Source: Eubacterium ruminantium
Lineage (GTDB): Bacteria; Bacillota; Clostridia; Lachnospirales; Lachnospiraceae
Reading direction: 5' to 3'
DNA: 64,000 nucleotides
NCBI RefSeq assembly: GCF_900167085.1
Contig: NZ_FUXA01000009.1
Span: 62,001 to 126,000 of the forward strand
Shown here: piece by piece, positions 35,546 through 43,342 of the stretch
How the letters are laid out: each line of letters starts with the position of its first letter
Position numbering within the stretch: position 1 is the first letter of the stretch
Translations under genes and position numbers: made by a program
The notes under the pieces: generated by a model
Databases searched by the model: none
What the model was told of the DNA's origin: nothing
Seen by the model: the letters and a program-made list of their open reading frames with translations, nothing else

Positions 35546-35571
35546 TATGATTGTCCAAAGACGTAATACGT
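35510..35571. repeat. Right copy of ~60-bp direct repeat, 3' of rpsI
   Basis: Identical to the left copy over 28 nt (35522-35549), 1477 bp away, with partial identity outside the core. Starts about 10 bp after the rpsI stop codon and includes the terminator. Confidence 0.85.
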
Positions 35572-35581
35572 TGTGAAACGA

Positions 35582-35977
35582 TTATCTCTTTGAGAACTGA
35601 GGAGCACGACGAGCTGCTTTGAGACCATACTTCTTTCTCTCTTTCATACGAGGATCTCTTGTGAGATATCCTGCTGCCTTAAGTGTTGGTCTGAAATCAG
35701 CTGAAACTGTAAGAAGTGCTCTTGCAATACCATGTCTGATAGCACCAGCCTGACCTGTGAAACCACCACCATATACATTTACAAGTACATCATACTTTGA
35801 TTCAGCACCTGTAGCAACGAGTGGCTGCTTAACGATAACTTTAAGTGTCTCTAATCCAAAATAATCATCAAGTGATTTCTTATTAACAGTAATCTTTCCT
35901 GAACCTGGTACAAGGTAAACACGTGCAACACTGCTCTTTCTTCTTCCTGTACCGTAGAATTTAGCTGCCTTTGCCAT
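35582..35977 (-). CDS. rpsI: Ribosomal protein S9
   Basis: 30S subunit protein of 131 residues, starting [20 protein letters not shown] and ending in the decoding-site tail RRAPQFSKR that reaches P-site tRNA. It follows rplM by 17 bp with a GGAGG site, the usual L13-S9 pair. Its 3' flank is duplicated 1.5 kb downstream, beyond the islet. Confidence 0.98.
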   Translation of the reverse strand: MAKAAKFYGTGRRKSSVARVYLVPGSGKITVNKKSLDDYFGLETLKVIVKQPLVATGAESKYDVLVNVYGGGFTGQAGAIRHGIARALLTVSADFRPTLKAAGYLTRDPRMKERKKYGLKAARRAPQFSKR

Positions 35978-35994
35978 AATGTCTTCCTCCTTAA

Positions 35995-36429
35995 TTAATA
36001 CTTAATCTCAAGTGCTTCAGGCTTCTGTGCCTGCTGCTTGTGATCTGGACCTGCATAAACAAAAAGCTTATTCATCATGCTTCTTCCAAGAGGTCCCTTA
36101 GGAAGCATTCCCTTAACTGCATGCTTGATAACTTCTGTGCTATCCTTAGCAAGGAGCTCTTTAAGTGTTATAGACTTAAGTCCGCCTACATGGTCTGAGT
36201 GGCTGTAATAAATCTTATCATTAAGCTTATTACCTGAAACCTTAATCTTCTCAGCATTAACAACGATTACATAATCACCTGTATCAATACTTGGTGTGTA
36301 TGTAGGCTTATTCTTTCCTCTAAGTATCTTGGCAATCTCTGATGTAAGACGACCTAATGTATGTCCAGTGGCATCTACTACGTACCACTTTCTCTCAATG
36401 GTTGATGGGCTTGCAACAAAGCTCTTCAT
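35995..36429 (-). CDS. rplM: Ribosomal protein L13
   Basis: 50S subunit protein of 144 residues with the typical [31 protein letters not shown] and [16 protein letters not shown] blocks. GGAGG precedes the ATG. In most Firmicutes rplM directly follows truA; here truA is 18 kb away, across the surface-glycan island, and the gene has its own consensus promoter and structured leader. Confidence 0.98.
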   Translation of the reverse strand: MKSFVASPSTIERKWYVVDATGHTLGRLTSEIAKILRGKNKPTYTPSIDTGDYVIVVNAEKIKVSGNKLNDKIYYSHSDHVGGLKSITLKELLAKDSTEVIKHAVKGMLPKGPLGRSMMNKLFVYAGPDHKQQAQKPEALEIKY

Positions 36430-36528
36430 ATCGAAAGTTCCTCCTTAAAAATCTATTCTATTCCTATTCGGCAATCCGATGACCCTCTATTCCGGGGCAT
36501 GGTTAGAGCTCGTCACGTCTTGTCACAG
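36430..36528 (-). ncRNA. Probable L13-type ribosomal leader
   Basis: The ~100-nt leader between the promoter and rplM carries GTGACAAGACGTGACGAGC and a hairpin ATGCCCC/GGGTCAT. Firmicutes rplM-rpsI messages commonly have an autoregulatory L13 leader. The match is by position and general features only. Confidence 0.5.
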
Positions 36529-36534
36529 AGTTAG

Positions 36535-36563
36535 ATTATAGTATATTTGGTATTTCATGTCAA
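36535..36563 (-). promoter_or_regulatory. Consensus promoter of rplM-rpsI
   Basis: On the minus strand TTGACA (36558-36563), 17-bp spacer, TATAAT (36535-36540): perfect in both boxes and spacing. Confidence 0.92.
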
Positions 36564-36612
36564 CACATAATTACAAAAAATTCCTTATAAAAATACATAT
36601 AATTCATATCAT

Positions 36613-36705
36613 AAAACACATAATATTTTTCTTACAAAATGCATAATATTCTTCCTAGAAAATGCATAATGTTCTTCTTATAAGACCCCGTGTAATTCTT
36701 CTTAC
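36613..36705. repeat. Four 23-24-bp tandem repeats upstream of rplM
   Basis: Units at 36613-36635, 36636-36658, 36659-36681 and 36682-36705, typified by AAAATGCATAAT followed by ATTCTTCCTAG. Non-coding, between the rplM promoter and the terminator of the FnIII gene. Confidence 0.8.
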
Positions 36706-36732
36706 ATTATACATAAATGTCCTGCTGATAAA

Positions 36733-36766
36733 TTTAAAAGGGATGTAGTCAAAACCACATCCCTTT
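36733..36766 (-). terminator. Terminator of the FnIII protein gene
   Basis: Read leftward: AAAGGGATGT, 10-nt loop, ACATCCCTTT, then TAAATTT. It lies 58 bp after the stop codon. Confidence 0.78.
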
Positions 36767-36823
36767 ATCGCCAATATTCTTTATTTGAAGCATCCTATTA
36801 AATATAGATCAATATAGTTTATA

Positions 36824-37795
36824 TTATCTGTCCTTGAAAATAGGTGAAATAATTGTTGAGTTAAGTGTTCCACTGTAGTATGTTGTTGAGCTTGTCTTTC
36901 TTACAGCACGAATGAGTATATAATAATCTTTTGATGCTGCATTGAACTTCTTACCATCAAATGATGTAAGTACCTTTGATGTATTATCAGCTCCGTTAAC
37001 AGTTGCAACCTTCTTATAACCTACTGTTCCGCCATATGTTGTAGAAATATAGATTTCATAAGAATTAACTGACTTAACCTTATTCCACTTAAGTGTAAGT
37101 CGACCATTGCTATCAATTACTGCGCTGGTAACAAGTGGCTGTGGAACAAAGAAATAACTGTTTGACCATCCACTGTATACCCTCTTGCCGTTAATTGTAT
37201 AGAAAGCTCTAACTCTAATCTTATACTGAACATCTTTCTTAAGACCAGTTACATATGCTGAATTTGAATATGTTGTCTTGTTTGAAGCAATAACAGTTCC
37301 GCCATTTGACTTTACTTCATACTCATATCCATCAACGTATGGTTTCTCAGCCCACTGGAACTTGCAAGATGCATCATTACTTGTTCTGGAAATTGAGTAA
37401 TCAAAAACTCTTATGTATGAAACAATGTTACATAATGTTTTTCCATATCCACCTGCTGCGTAGTATACATAACCATTCTTGTTGTAGTAAATTGAAATCC
37501 AATATCTCTTTGCAGCTGCAAGTCCTTTTATTGTATAAGATGTTGTTCCGCTACCAACAGCGATAGATTTTGACTTAGCCATCCTATCAGCTGAACTTGA
37601 ATCAAGACCATAGCCAATGTAATACTGAGTTGCACCTGACTGTGCAGGCCATTTGAATGATACGGATGTCTTTGTTGCACCTGTCTGAACATATGATGCA
37701 GCCTGTACTTTCTTTCCCTCGCCAATTGAAGGAACCAAAGTTACAATCGCAAATGCTACCATAAGAAGCGCAAGCATTTTTTTGATTTTTTTCAT
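36824..37795 (-). CDS. Secreted protein with three fibronectin type III repeats
   Basis: A 323-residue secreted protein. The signal peptide (MKKIKKMLALLMVAFAIVTL ... VQA-AS) is followed by three FnIII-like modules, each with the W/Y...GYEYEV...YKIRVRAF pattern (for example CKFQWAEKPYVDGYEYEV and LTLKWNKVKSVNSYEIYI). No catalytic domain or anchor is visible, so a structural or binding role at the surface is likely. GGGAGG lies 9 nt before the ATG. The same FnIII style recurs in the transglutaminase protein at 44.6 kb. Confidence 0.83.
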   Translation of the reverse strand: MKKIKKMLALLMVAFAIVTLVPSIGEGKKVQAASYVQTGATKTSVSFKWPAQSGATQYYIGYGLDSSSADRMAKSKSIAVGSGTTSYTIKGLAAAKRYWISIYYNKNGYVYYAAGGYGKTLCNIVSYIRVFDYSISRTSNDASCKFQWAEKPYVDGYEYEVKSNGGTVIASNKTTYSNSAYVTGLKKDVQYKIRVRAFYTINGKRVYSGWSNSYFFVPQPLVTSAVIDSNGRLTLKWNKVKSVNSYEIYISTTYGGTVGYKKVATVNGADNTSKVLTSFDGKKFNAASKDYYILIRAVRKTSSTTYYSGTLNSTIISPIFKDR

Positions 37796-37897
37796 TACTT
37801 AAATCCTCCCTAAATACTTTTATAATGAAATATCATCCCCCACCGAACCGGATGCTTTTCATCAGCATAGATGCTCACCAACGCACTATACTACTTC

Positions 37898-37926
37898 ATA
37901 GTAATTGCATTAAGAAGCATAGTCAA
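37898..37926 (-). promoter_or_regulatory. Promoter of the FnIII protein gene
   Basis: On the minus strand TTGACT (37921-37926), 17-bp spacer, TACTAT (37898-37903). The ~95-nt leader contains a CATCC/GGATG hairpin and repeated GCATC blocks; no riboswitch class was recognised. Confidence 0.7.
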
Positions 37927-37965
37927 TAGGAAAAAACAAAAAAATAACGAAAGTTATCGAATATA

Positions 37966-39288
37966 TTATTTTACTTCTGAAACAAGGATTCTTATCTTTC
38001 CTGTAGGATCAGGAGGAATCCTGTCATGCCATTCAAAAGTAATATTTTTAGCCTTTTTATTCATATCTTCTCCGAAGATTTCTCGGGCTCTTTTTGTTAT
38101 TGTATCTTCTATCTCAGCCTTCCTCTCATCACTCATATCCTGGGATGCAAGAACAAATGTAAGATCTGTATATGTCTTTTGAACAATTCTAAACTGAGTA
38201 ATATCAGTTATTCCGAACATTATACGATTTATATGCATCCACTTGAATGAAGAACCATCTGCATTTTTAATAACATCATTGGTTCTTCCGAGTATACGTG
38301 TTATATAAGGAACACCGTCTTCGTAAGTGATCTCAACTGTGTCTCCAACAATATAATTCACCAGAGGAAATCCCCTATGTATAAGAGATGTCAGCATAAG
38401 CTGACCTGTATAAGCATTATCCTGCCCTTCGACTGCTTTCTTATTGTAAAGATTTGCCACATGGGTATCATTCCATATAAGATGCTTTCCCGGTTCAGAC
38501 GCTCTATCTACCGCAAAATTACCTACTTCCGCACATCCATAGATATCAAAAAGTCTTCCCGGGCCATATGCCTTATTGATCATTCTTCGGGCATTGTCAT
38601 CAAGGGCCTCCGAAATAGAACCTACACATTTCGGAGTATGAAGCTTTATATTGTGCTCTAATGCATACTGTGCAATCATAAGCACAGCTGTTTTATTTCC
38701 ATAATAGAAATCAGGTCTTGCATCATTGTATGCTTCAACCAGTTCGTCAGGCTCGGAAATACTGCTTTTCTGGATATTGGTCGGTCCGATTGAAATCTTC
38801 TTCTTAGCCTTCGGCTTTGGTACCATTGTACTGAAAATTCGTCCCGTAAATGGATTATAACCTTTGTCCTGAAGTAAAGCACATCTAAAGAGATTTGCTA
38901 TCTCCGCAGCTCTGTCCGTTGGAAGGCTATAAAGGTCAAGGGGCGTTCCGGATGAACCTGTTGTCTGTCTATGCATCCAATCTTTATATGCATTCTTATC
39001 TTTGGTTTCTTCCAAAAGCCATGCCCTGTACTCTTCCTTTGTAAGCGGAGGGAGCTTTTTGAAATCTTCACCGGTCTTAATATCATCCGGTCCGATTCCG
39101 GCTTCATCAAATCTTTTTCTGTAAAAAGGTATCTTATAAATATATTTTACAAAATCCGCTATCTCTTTATTCTGAGCCGTGATCCAGTAAGCCGGATCCT
39201 TCACTGCACGTTTAAGCGTCTTTTTCCTTTTGATCAGATCCTTAAAAACATAAAGATTAAGCAATTTTTTGTTTAAAGCATTACTCAT
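37966..39288 (-). CDS. PaaK/CapK-like adenylate-forming enzyme
   Basis: About 440 residues, related to phenylacetate-CoA ligase / CapK proteins found in polysaccharide loci. It has the P-loop-like RQTTGSSGTPLDLYS, a mid-domain FDIYGCAEVGNFAV (adenylate binding, Y-G-x-x-E type), TGQLMLTSLIHRGFPLVNYIVGD as two adjoining blocks, and a C-terminal lid. It probably activates a carboxylate by adenylation, perhaps for decorating a glycan. The frame opens earlier (39321), but GGAGAAG upstream of the ATG at 39288 and the 4-bp gap to the preceding stop fix the start. Operon with the polytopic protein upstream. Confidence 0.78.
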   Translation of the reverse strand: MSNALNKKLLNLYVFKDLIKRKKTLKRAVKDPAYWITAQNKEIADFVKYIYKIPFYRKRFDEAGIGPDDIKTGEDFKKLPPLTKEEYRAWLLEETKDKNAYKDWMHRQTTGSSGTPLDLYSLPTDRAAEIANLFRCALLQDKGYNPFTGRIFSTMVPKPKAKKKISIGPTNIQKSSISEPDELVEAYNDARPDFYYGNKTAVLMIAQYALEHNIKLHTPKCVGSISEALDDNARRMINKAYGPGRLFDIYGCAEVGNFAVDRASEPGKHLIWNDTHVANLYNKKAVEGQDNAYTGQLMLTSLIHRGFPLVNYIVGDTVEITYEDGVPYITRILGRTNDVIKNADGSSFKWMHINRIMFGITDITQFRIVQKTYTDLTFVLASQDMSDERKAEIEDTITKRAREIFGEDMNKKAKNITFEWHDRIPPDPTGKIRILVSEVK

Positions 39289-39292
39289 TTTA

Positions 39293-41098
39293 TTACTTCT
39301 CCAAACTATCATCCGGAACAAAATGTATTACACTTACAGTCTCATATTCGGTATCAAATTCTTCTTCCTGTATTGCTCTTACAGGCATATTCTCATGAAC
39401 AAAATACCTATTGAGTCTTCTTGTTACCGCATTACTTCTATTCTTTAAAACAATGTAATATATATTATCCTTTGTTATGAGAGCCTCGTTAAAATTCTCA
39501 CAATCAAGTCCCTTAAGCATATCTCTATATATCGGACTGTTATATGACCATCCGCCGCTTCCAAGATAATTTCCTACATTGTAGCTTTCATCCATGAACT
39601 GCTCACCTCTTTGAGAGAAAGAGTAAAAATCTCGCAGATAGATGTTATCCTCGTTCTCGGCACAGTATTTTAAAACCTCTCCGTAGGCAAGAGACTTTCT
39701 GTTCGCACTTTCATTTTTATTTCTAATATCTTTCAGAGCATTTTTACCGATAATTCCAAGTGCCATGATTCCAAGTATAAAAACGATGCATCTTACAAAC
39801 TTCTGACCATTTCCGGCACTGTCTTTCCTGTGGCCGCTCCAGTAATTAAATGCATTTCCAAAAAGAACCATTATCACGCCGTCATATATACATTTAATAA
39901 CTCGGTCAGGAAGTCTTCCTGCAAATGAAAGGTAGAATACCATAAGCATTCCCCATCCGACACAGGTGATCATATAGAGAAGATCTGTTGAATCCATTTC
40001 CTTATAATTAATGAAGCAGAAGAATAAAATAACAGCAGCCAGAAGATTGTAGGATAAATACTTACTTCCCGACATAATGTCTTTAAGGTCTGTTCCTGCT
40101 TTTTCGATTCTCGAGAAAAAATCCTTAGATCCTTCTTTTTTAGATATTTTTGCGATTTCTTTGATGTCCATTTCCTTAAAGTCATCGCAAGGGATAACAA
40201 GGTTATAATCCTCACTCATAAGAAGATATGCTTCATATGATATTCCCGAATGATCATAAACATTCTTATATGTCTCATAGTCAGGATATCCGTAGTAATC
40301 CATAAGAGTAGATCTGTCTCTGTTGTAATATTTATAATCCTGCCATTCTTTGCTGCCGTATCCTATTTTATGAACAACCATGATACATACAACAACAAGA
40401 AGCATAGTTGCTATAAAATATACATTTCTACGGTTTTCCGGATTTGAAGCGAACTTCTTTATCTTATTTGTTTTGAAACTTTTATTCTTATTAATATTGT
40501 AAAGTTTATAAAGCCAGCAAACAACGATGAGCGGTGCCATCATATAAGCAACAGTATTTCTTAAACAGAAACAAAATGCATAAAGAAGTATACAGATTCC
40601 GTATTCACGTATGCTCTTTTTTACACTGAGTTTTTGCGGAATTGTAACATATCTGAATACAGCAGTTCCTCCGATAACACCGGCTGTTGCTGTCCATTCA
40701 AGATGAACAATATCTGCGGCATAAAGAATGGAAACCAGAATTAAAGCAAGTATAAAGTAGCCTGCTTTTTTCTCTTTTGCCACTATTATAACTCTCGAAA
40801 GCACAAGAAAAACAGATACTGCCAACGATCCGATAAGAAATATCTGATACCATGATATTCCATCATAAATTCTATATAATAATGAAATTAAAAGTCCTAA
40901 TGGGTATCTTAAGAAATATGCATGTCCATCCGGCGTTCCGGTTGTAGTTCCGGAAAGAATTTTCTGATACGCAATATCGTCAGGTGAAACCAGCAATATG
41001 ACAAATATTTTAGAAAGCCCCCAGAATAATGCAAAAACCGCTACAATGCATATCAATAGCTGCTTTAGTTTGCTACTATTCCTGTCATTCAAGCTCAT
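39293..41098 (-). CDS. Polytopic membrane protein, putative GT-C-like glycan enzyme (paralogue of 51184-53001)
   Basis: A 601-residue protein with around twelve membrane helices, then a C-terminal extracytoplasmic stretch. The first external loop has an acidic pair (VSPDDIAYQKILSGTTTG), and YPLGLLISLLYRIYDGISWY follows. The same layout occurs in the 605-residue protein at 51.2 kb (VSDDYIVDSVISGAYTQ, LLGYPLKILYTLIPGISWY). Such paired acidic residues are typical of GT-C glycosyltransferases that use lipid-linked sugars. The activity is inferred. GGAGG precedes the ATG. Confidence 0.65.
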   Translation of the reverse strand: MSLNDRNSSKLKQLLICIVAVFALFWGLSKIFVILLVSPDDIAYQKILSGTTTGTPDGHAYFLRYPLGLLISLLYRIYDGISWYQIFLIGSLAVSVFLVLSRVIIVAKEKKAGYFILALILVSILYAADIVHLEWTATAGVIGGTAVFRYVTIPQKLSVKKSIREYGICILLYAFCFCLRNTVAYMMAPLIVVCWLYKLYNINKNKSFKTNKIKKFASNPENRRNVYFIATMLLVVVCIMVVHKIGYGSKEWQDYKYYNRDRSTLMDYYGYPDYETYKNVYDHSGISYEAYLLMSEDYNLVIPCDDFKEMDIKEIAKISKKEGSKDFFSRIEKAGTDLKDIMSGSKYLSYNLLAAVILFFCFINYKEMDSTDLLYMITCVGWGMLMVFYLSFAGRLPDRVIKCIYDGVIMVLFGNAFNYWSGHRKDSAGNGQKFVRCIVFILGIMALGIIGKNALKDIRNKNESANRKSLAYGEVLKYCAENEDNIYLRDFYSFSQRGEQFMDESYNVGNYLGSGGWSYNSPIYRDMLKGLDCENFNEALITKDNIYYIVLKNRSNAVTRRLNRYFVHENMPVRAIQEEEFDTEYETVSVIHFVPDDSLEK

Positions 41099-41231
41099 AT
41101 ATTTCCTCCAAAAAATATAATCATATAAATAAATATAATAAACTTTATCATACTTTATTTTCTTTGTAAATCAAATGTAAAAAACGTTTTTACCGCCCTA
41201 TATTTATGGATTTAATCCGGTAATCTCATTT

Positions 41232-41268
41232 AAATAAAAGGCACCATTCATACGAACAGCGCCTTTTT
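41232..41268 (-). terminator. Terminator of the 41.3-kb surface protein
   Basis: Read leftward: AAAAAGGCGC, 14-nt loop, GTGCCTTTTATTT, just after the stop codon. Confidence 0.8.
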
Positions 41269-41272
41269 ATCA

Positions 41273-42649
41273 TTATTTCTTATATTTCTTTGACTCCACT
41301 TTTATGCGTACATCCTTATATTTAATGGTCTTCGGATTTTCGCACTGTATATCAAGTCGTCCCTTATATTTACCTTCTTTAATTCCTTCAAGTGCGCCTG
41401 TACCGCTGATAAATGTAAGCTTATCTCCGGCTTTTACAAGATCACTGATTCCAAGCTTATTCTTCTTACCTTCGTCAAAGAGGATGACTGTAACCTTACT
41501 GTCAGCACTGACGTCACGATACGAAAGAACTATTGAACCGTCAACAAGACTGTATTTGACAAGCTTTCTTTTCCATAAAATCAGGAATGTACAAAGCCCT
41601 GCTGCAACCAAAGCTGCAGGTATTACGATCCAGATAATAGGAAATGACGACTTCTCCGGCTCTGTTTTATCTTCTCCCCCGACTTCTTCAGTGGTTGCTG
41701 CTGCTTCAAGCAGATCCCATTTTGCTATAAATATAGCTGAGTTGTCGACTATATAAGTATCACCCGGTTTAAATTCTTTATCTCCCAATACCCAGCAGTT
41801 TAATGAATAGCTATTACGTTCCGCTTCCGGAATGGTGATTGATTCACCGTCAGCATATTTTCCGCTTGGATTTTCTCCTTTAATTGTACCGCCGTTCGGA
41901 TCAAAATCAATCTGTCTGCTTCTTTCCACTTCGCCCCATTTGGCTTTTAATGTGGTGATACCTGTAACTATAAATTCATCTCCCGGCTGATAAAGGCGTA
42001 TTCCATCGCTCCATCCTTCAAGCTTATTATCACCATACTTAACCTCAGGAAGTGTAACTTTGGTTCCTGATTTATAATCACCACTGACATCTTTTCCTAC
42101 TATCTCTCCACCGTTCGGATCAAGAATAAGTTTTGCATTTCCGACCGGTTCGTATGGAGTATTATCATTAGTAAGAAATACGATGGCAACAGGAACGGAA
42201 ATATTGATCATTTCCGGATCAGAAACGGTATAAGTCCATTTCCCCACTACGGATGGATTTGCTACAGCCTCACCTTTCTGCTCCATATCATAATAAGCAA
42301 AACCGACTGAATCGCCATCATCGAAAACCTGTTTTGTTATCTTAGTTCCTTCACGGAATGAAATACCATCATTATTATAATCTAATCCGAGTGTCGACAA
42401 ACGAAACTCTATACCGTAAGAATCATAAGAATTAGAATTATCATCCGTTCTTGTCAATTCTATCTCCACATTGATCTTATCACCTGAACTTAAACTGCGA
42501 GGATTGTGAACCTCACGCCCGTCTTTATCGGTTATTATTAGTTTGTACTCAAATGATGCTCCGCCTTCTTCGGCCTGAACCGGTATTCCGGTAAAAAGAA
42601 TTATAAAGAATACGAGCAGATACGCTCCGGCTCTAACTATTTTTTTCAT
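41273..42649 (-). CDS. InlB-repeat surface protein, membrane-anchored, riboswitch-controlled
   Basis: About 458 residues. A signal peptide (ending VQA-EE) precedes an external domain of ~170 residues resembling bacterial Ig/cohesin-like folds, then two InlB-type repeats (LILDPNGGEIVGKDVSG ... LKAKW; IDFDPNGGTIKGENPSG ... FIAKW). A single membrane helix (FPIIWIVIPAALVAAGLCTF) and an unusual ~100-residue cytoplasmic beta-rich tail follow. Probably a surface adhesion or sensory protein. GTG codons at 42667 and 42658 are in frame, but ATG 42649 begins the signal peptide. The 245-nt leader carries a c-di-GMP-I riboswitch candidate. Confidence 0.78.
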   Translation of the reverse strand: MKKIVRAGAYLLVFFIILFTGIPVQAEEGGASFEYKLIITDKDGREVHNPRSLSSGDKINVEIELTRTDDNSNSYDSYGIEFRLSTLGLDYNNDGISFREGTKITKQVFDDGDSVGFAYYDMEQKGEAVANPSVVGKWTYTVSDPEMINISVPVAIVFLTNDNTPYEPVGNAKLILDPNGGEIVGKDVSGDYKSGTKVTLPEVKYGDNKLEGWSDGIRLYQPGDEFIVTGITTLKAKWGEVERSRQIDFDPNGGTIKGENPSGKYADGESITIPEAERNSYSLNCWVLGDKEFKPGDTYIVDNSAIFIAKWDLLEAAATTEEVGGEDKTEPEKSSFPIIWIVIPAALVAAGLCTFLILWKRKLVKYSLVDGSIVLSYRDVSADSKVTVILFDEGKKNKLGISDLVKAGDKLTFISGTGALEGIKEGKYKGRLDIQCENPKTIKYKDVRIKVESKKYKK

Positions 42650-42761
42650 GCTGATCACTTCCCCCACTTATAAGTTTTTGAATATTAATGCCCCAGGTAA
42701 CCTTTTCTCCGTATGTTCGTTATACTTTTTCATGTATCAGACTAATGCATTGAATTTAAAC

Positions 42762-42784
42762 AAAAAAAACAGCATCATGCCGTT
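42762..42784 (-). terminator. Leader terminator downstream of the riboswitch
   Basis: Read leftward: AACGGCA, 3-nt loop, TGCTGTT, then a run of T (eight including the arm). It sits ~30 nt past the aptamer and ~115 nt before the start codon, as an expression platform should. Confidence 0.7.
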
Positions 42785-42812
42785 AATAAATCCAACGACA
42801 GATGCGATATAC

Positions 42813-42885
42813 GAATGCAACTTGCTGCCTAAAACTCTGAAAGTCATATAACTTTGCGTCGCAAGATTTCTCTTGTTTTGCCGAA
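42813..42885 (-). ncRNA. Candidate GEMM (c-di-GMP-I) riboswitch
   Basis: Read leftward from 42882 the leader contains GGCAAAAC, a hairpin CAAGA-GAAA-TCTTG with a GNRA tetraloop, CGACGCAAAG (consensus GGACGCAAAGC), a shortened second helix, then AGGCAGC and AAGTTGC. The first and last blocks can close a P1-like helix. These are the conserved GEMM-I elements in the right order. It follows a strong promoter and precedes a terminator in the leader of a surface protein gene, a common c-di-GMP target. Confidence 0.7.
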
Positions 42886-42900
42886 CATTTTTATGTCTCT

Positions 42901-42929
42901 ATTATATTAAAATATGAACCTCACGTCAA
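42901..42929 (-). promoter_or_regulatory. Promoter of the riboswitch-controlled surface gene
   Basis: On the minus strand TTGACG (42924-42929), 17-bp spacer, TATAAT (42901-42906). The start site near 42894 is ~10 nt before the aptamer. Confidence 0.85.
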
Positions 42930-42964
42930 TGATTTCTTAATTTCTCCTTAATAAACAGCTATAA

Positions 42965-43003
42965 AAATACGCAATTACAAAAAAGCTCTGTAATTACGTA
43001 TTT
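42965..43003 (-). terminator. Terminator after the flavodoxin remnant
   Basis: Read leftward: AAATACGTAATTAC, loop, GTAATTGCGTATTT, then TTTAT. 13 of 14 positions pair. It overlaps the last codons of the remnant. Confidence 0.8.
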
Positions 43004-43134
43004 AAGCGCATTTCTGCTGAAGTATATTTCTTTGTATCCTTGATGGAGTCTCCAAATCCGCTGCCTCCATGAGTCACAACCGAATAAATCTTTTTTCCGG
43101 AAAGATCAGTTGTACGAAGGAAACTTTCCCCCAT
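42994..43134 (-). pseudogene. Flavodoxin C-terminal remnant
   Basis: A 46-codon frame reads GESFLRTTDLSGKKIYSVV followed by THGGSGFGDSIKDTKKY. This matches the TFLESYDFSGKTI-x-FCTHGGSGFG-type block near the C-terminus of flavodoxins. The FMN-binding N-terminal loop and middle are missing, and an in-frame TGA lies two codons before the ATG. With its terminator retained it looks like the tail of a deleted gene. The gap 42650-43342 otherwise holds the riboswitch leader, two promoters and nothing else. Confidence 0.68.
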
Positions 43135-43210
43135 ATTTCATACCCCTAAAATTGTTCATTTGTTACAAGTTTATCACGCAAAACCATAACAATAAAGCTC
43201 TTTTGACATT

Positions 43211-43239
43211 TTGACACACTACCTATTATATGCTAAAAT
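43211..43239 (+). promoter_or_regulatory. Promoter of the rightward glycan operon
   Basis: TTGACA (43211-43216), 17-bp spacer, TAAAAT (43234-43239) with a TGc extension. Leader ~97 nt, containing a CGGCAT/ATGCCG hairpin. Confidence 0.8.
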
Positions 43240-43342
43240 TACTATATATAGATACTTATAAAAAGACGGCATATATAAAAGCACAAGATGATGAAAATGC
43301 CGAAGATTTTAAAGATCACAAAAATAGAGAGGTATTAAAAAA

